A stretch of DNA of 64,000 nt, from the NCBI RefSeq assembly GCF_006716315.1, contig NZ_VFOV01000001.1, positions 3,922,501 to 3,986,500 on the forward strand. Reading direction: 5' to 3'. A program made the translations under genes and the position numbers. The notes beneath the pieces are model-generated. The model did not search any database. It saw only the letters and a list, made by a program, of their open reading frames with translations, and was not told the origin of the DNA. The DNA is from Nocardioides albertanoniae (GTDB lineage: Bacteria; Actinomycetota; Actinomycetes; Propionibacteriales; Nocardioidaceae). This document shows positions 62,922-64,000 of this stretch, one piece after another. How positions within the stretch are numbered: position 1 is the first letter of the stretch; the number at the start of each line of letters is the position of its first letter.

Positions 62922-63316
62922 TTCTCGGCGGCCTTGGCGGCCTGGTAGAGCTCCTCGACCTCTTCGAGGGTGTAACGGCGCCCGGAGTCGGCCTCGGGGC
63001 CGAAGACGTGCGGGTTGCGGCGCTTCATCTTCTCGGTGATGCCGGCGATCACGTCGTCCATGGTGAAGTGGCCGGCCTCCTCGGCGATCGCGGCGTGGAA
63101 GTAGACCTGGAGCAGCAGATCGCCGAGCTCCTCCTGGAGATGCTCGGGGTCGCCCTCGTCGATCGCCTCGAGCACCTCCTCGGACTCCTCGCGGAGATAC
63201 CGGGCCAGCGACTGATGGGTCTGCGACGACTTCCAGACACAGCGCTCCCGCATCACCCGCATCAGGTCGAGGAACTCGACGAGACCTTCCCCCGAGGCGT
63301 ACGCCTTCTCGCTCAA
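62900..63316 (-). CDS. mazG: MazG-like nucleotide pyrophosphohydrolase
   Basis: A 138-aa single MazG domain that hydrolyses NTPs. The Mg2+ motif EESEEVLEAI followed by LQEELGDLLLQVYFHA is the canonical E-E-x-x-E/E-x-x-D set. The start is TTG 63316, overlapping the NUDIX-like stop (TTGA), because the domain begins 10 residues later (EGLVEFLDLMRVMRERC). Its C-terminal codons lie in a 31-nt repeat array, so the tail KSRPGSS may be repeat-derived. In Mycobacterium mazG sits near eno, as here. Confidence 0.9.
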   Translation of the reverse strand: MSEKAYASGEGLVEFLDLMRVMRERCVWKSSQTHQSLARYLREESEEVLEAIDEGDPEHLQEELGDLLLQVYFHAAIAEEAGHFTMDDVIAGITEKMKRRNPHVFGPEADSGRRYTLEEVEELYQAAKAAEKSRPGSS

Positions 63317-63894
63317 CCCAGCGCCCCGAATGCGCTCAGGCACTGCCGCAGCAGGGTGCCGCGGCCGCCTTCCATGTCGGCGACGACCTCGTCGGAGGCG
63401 GCTTCGGCGGGGGTCAGCCACGACAGCTCGAGGGCATCCTGGCGCGGCTCGCACTCGCCGGTCACCGGGATCACGTAGACCAGGGAGACCGCGTGCTGGC
63501 GCGGGTCCTGGTAGCGCTCGCCGGGCCAGGGGAAGTATTCGGCGACCGTCACCGGCACCGTGGTCAGCGGCAGGGTCGGGAACGCGACCGGGCCGAGATC
63601 CTTCTCCAGGTTGCGCATCAGCGCGTCGCGGATCCGCTCGCCGTGGAGCACGCGCCCCGAGACCAGCGATCGCGTGATCGTGCCGGTCGTGGGTGACCCG
63701 CGCAGCAGCAGGCCGACCTCGGTGACCCCGCCGTCGGGGTCGACGCGCACCGGCACCGCCTCGACGTAGAGGATCGGCACGCGGCCGCGGGTCTCGCTCA
63801 GCTCCTCCTCGGAGAGCCACCCGGGCTCGGTGTCCCAGTCGTTGCCGAATGGCTCCTCAGGAAAGGACTGCTCGCCGAAAGCCTCCATCGTCAT
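63313..63894 (-). CDS. NUDIX-like hydrolase family protein (DUF4916 type)
   Basis: A 193-aa protein. WLSEEELSETRGRVPILYVEAVPVRVD and VTEVGLLLRGSP resemble the DUF4916 NUDIX subgroup; SGRVLHGERIRDALMRNLEKDLGPVAFP occupies the Nudix-box position but departs from the canonical GX5EX7REUXEEXGU pattern, so catalysis is uncertain. It starts at ATG 63894. The stop overlaps the mazG TTG start by 4 nt, so the two are co-translated; both could act on nucleotides. Confidence 0.82.
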   Translation of the reverse strand: MTMEAFGEQSFPEEPFGNDWDTEPGWLSEEELSETRGRVPILYVEAVPVRVDPDGGVTEVGLLLRGSPTTGTITRSLVSGRVLHGERIRDALMRNLEKDLGPVAFPTLPLTTVPVTVAEYFPWPGERYQDPRQHAVSLVYVIPVTGECEPRQDALELSWLTPAEAASDEVVADMEGGRGTLLRQCLSAFGALG

Positions 63895-63954
63895 GCGTCG
63901 ATCCTGCCAGACAGGCACGTACGTCACGGAACAACGACGCCGCAGTATGGACTC

Positions 63955-64000
63955 TCATCTGCGCAGCGCCAGGAAGCTGTCGGCCTTGAACGCCTTCTCG
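63955..64000 (-). CDS. C-terminal end of an unidentified gene (partial)
   Basis: Fourteen in-frame codons end EKAFKADSFLALRR and a TGA at 63957-63955, with almost all third positions G or C, as in neighbouring genes. The gene enters from the right edge of the window. In related genomes mfd stands near mazG, but this tail is too short to identify. Confidence 0.45.
   Translation of the reverse strand, partial: EKAFKADSFLALRR

Overview
The window is GC-rich, densely packed actinobacterial chromosome. Codon third positions are overwhelmingly G or C, starts are often GTG, and many genes are probably leaderless: a TANNNT-type -10 box sits 6-7 nt before the start codon. Mycothiol S-conjugate amidase, a SARP regulator, DevRS-type proteins, a match to the KstR operator consensus and gene orders shared with Mycobacterium (eno-ftsB-DUF501-ppx, and greA/DUF4307/mca near metB) point to Actinomycetia. 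A Nocardioides-like (Nocardioidaceae) genome is my best guess from general resemblance; no rRNA is present to confirm it. No transposase, integrase, phage gene or CRISPR array was seen.

Layout. 1-9 kb: nitronate monooxygenase (partial), a RibD-C reductase, a glycine-betaine ABC operon, a secreted alpha/beta hydrolase, a DsbA-like protein, oligoribonuclease, tRNA-His and a MarR-GNAT fusion with its operator. 9-16 kb: a ribokinase abuts a fused PRTase-TRSP-PRTase-PELOTA protein, followed by a GH5 glycosidase, TerC and TerD; this is a compact relative of the Ter stress-response neighbourhood. 16-25 kb: mca, DUF4307, greA, ilvA, an AI-2E-type transporter, an orphan MutL, metB and msrA. 25-30 kb: DinB/GNAT pair, a KstR-type promoter in front of a DapB-like oxidoreductase and an SDR, then GNAT, YigZ and TauE proteins. 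30-37 kb: a VWA protein, a MoxR ATPase and a SARP/NB-ARC/TPR regulator in one overlapping operon. 37-46 kb: a DevS-like kinase converging on cydA-cydB-cydDC-devR, so low-oxygen respiration and its probable regulator travel together. 46-54 kb: a LAL regulator, a small lipoprotein, cystathionine beta-synthase, an SGNH hydrolase, a Bax-inhibitor-like protein, an unusual tRNA(UAA) and peptide deformylase. 54-64 kb: a YtxH-like repeat protein, ppx-DUF501-ftsB, a second lipoprotein of the same small family, enolase, a phytase-like esterase, HxlR/nitroreductase, mazG and a NUDIX-like protein.

The most unusual structure is a family of short tandem repeats with a 21-nt period arranged head to head (forward copies, a short centre, then inverted copies). 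Four arrays occur. Two are intergenic; two lie in frame inside cydDC, at inter-domain linkers, where 21 nt = 7 codons preserves the reading frame. A second family with a 31-nt period and the same head-to-head layout lies between the nitroreductase and mazG genes. The other leading observations are the type-I-shaped tRNA with a UAA anticodon, the four-domain Ter-type fusion coupled to a ribokinase, and the SARP-MoxR-VWA operon.
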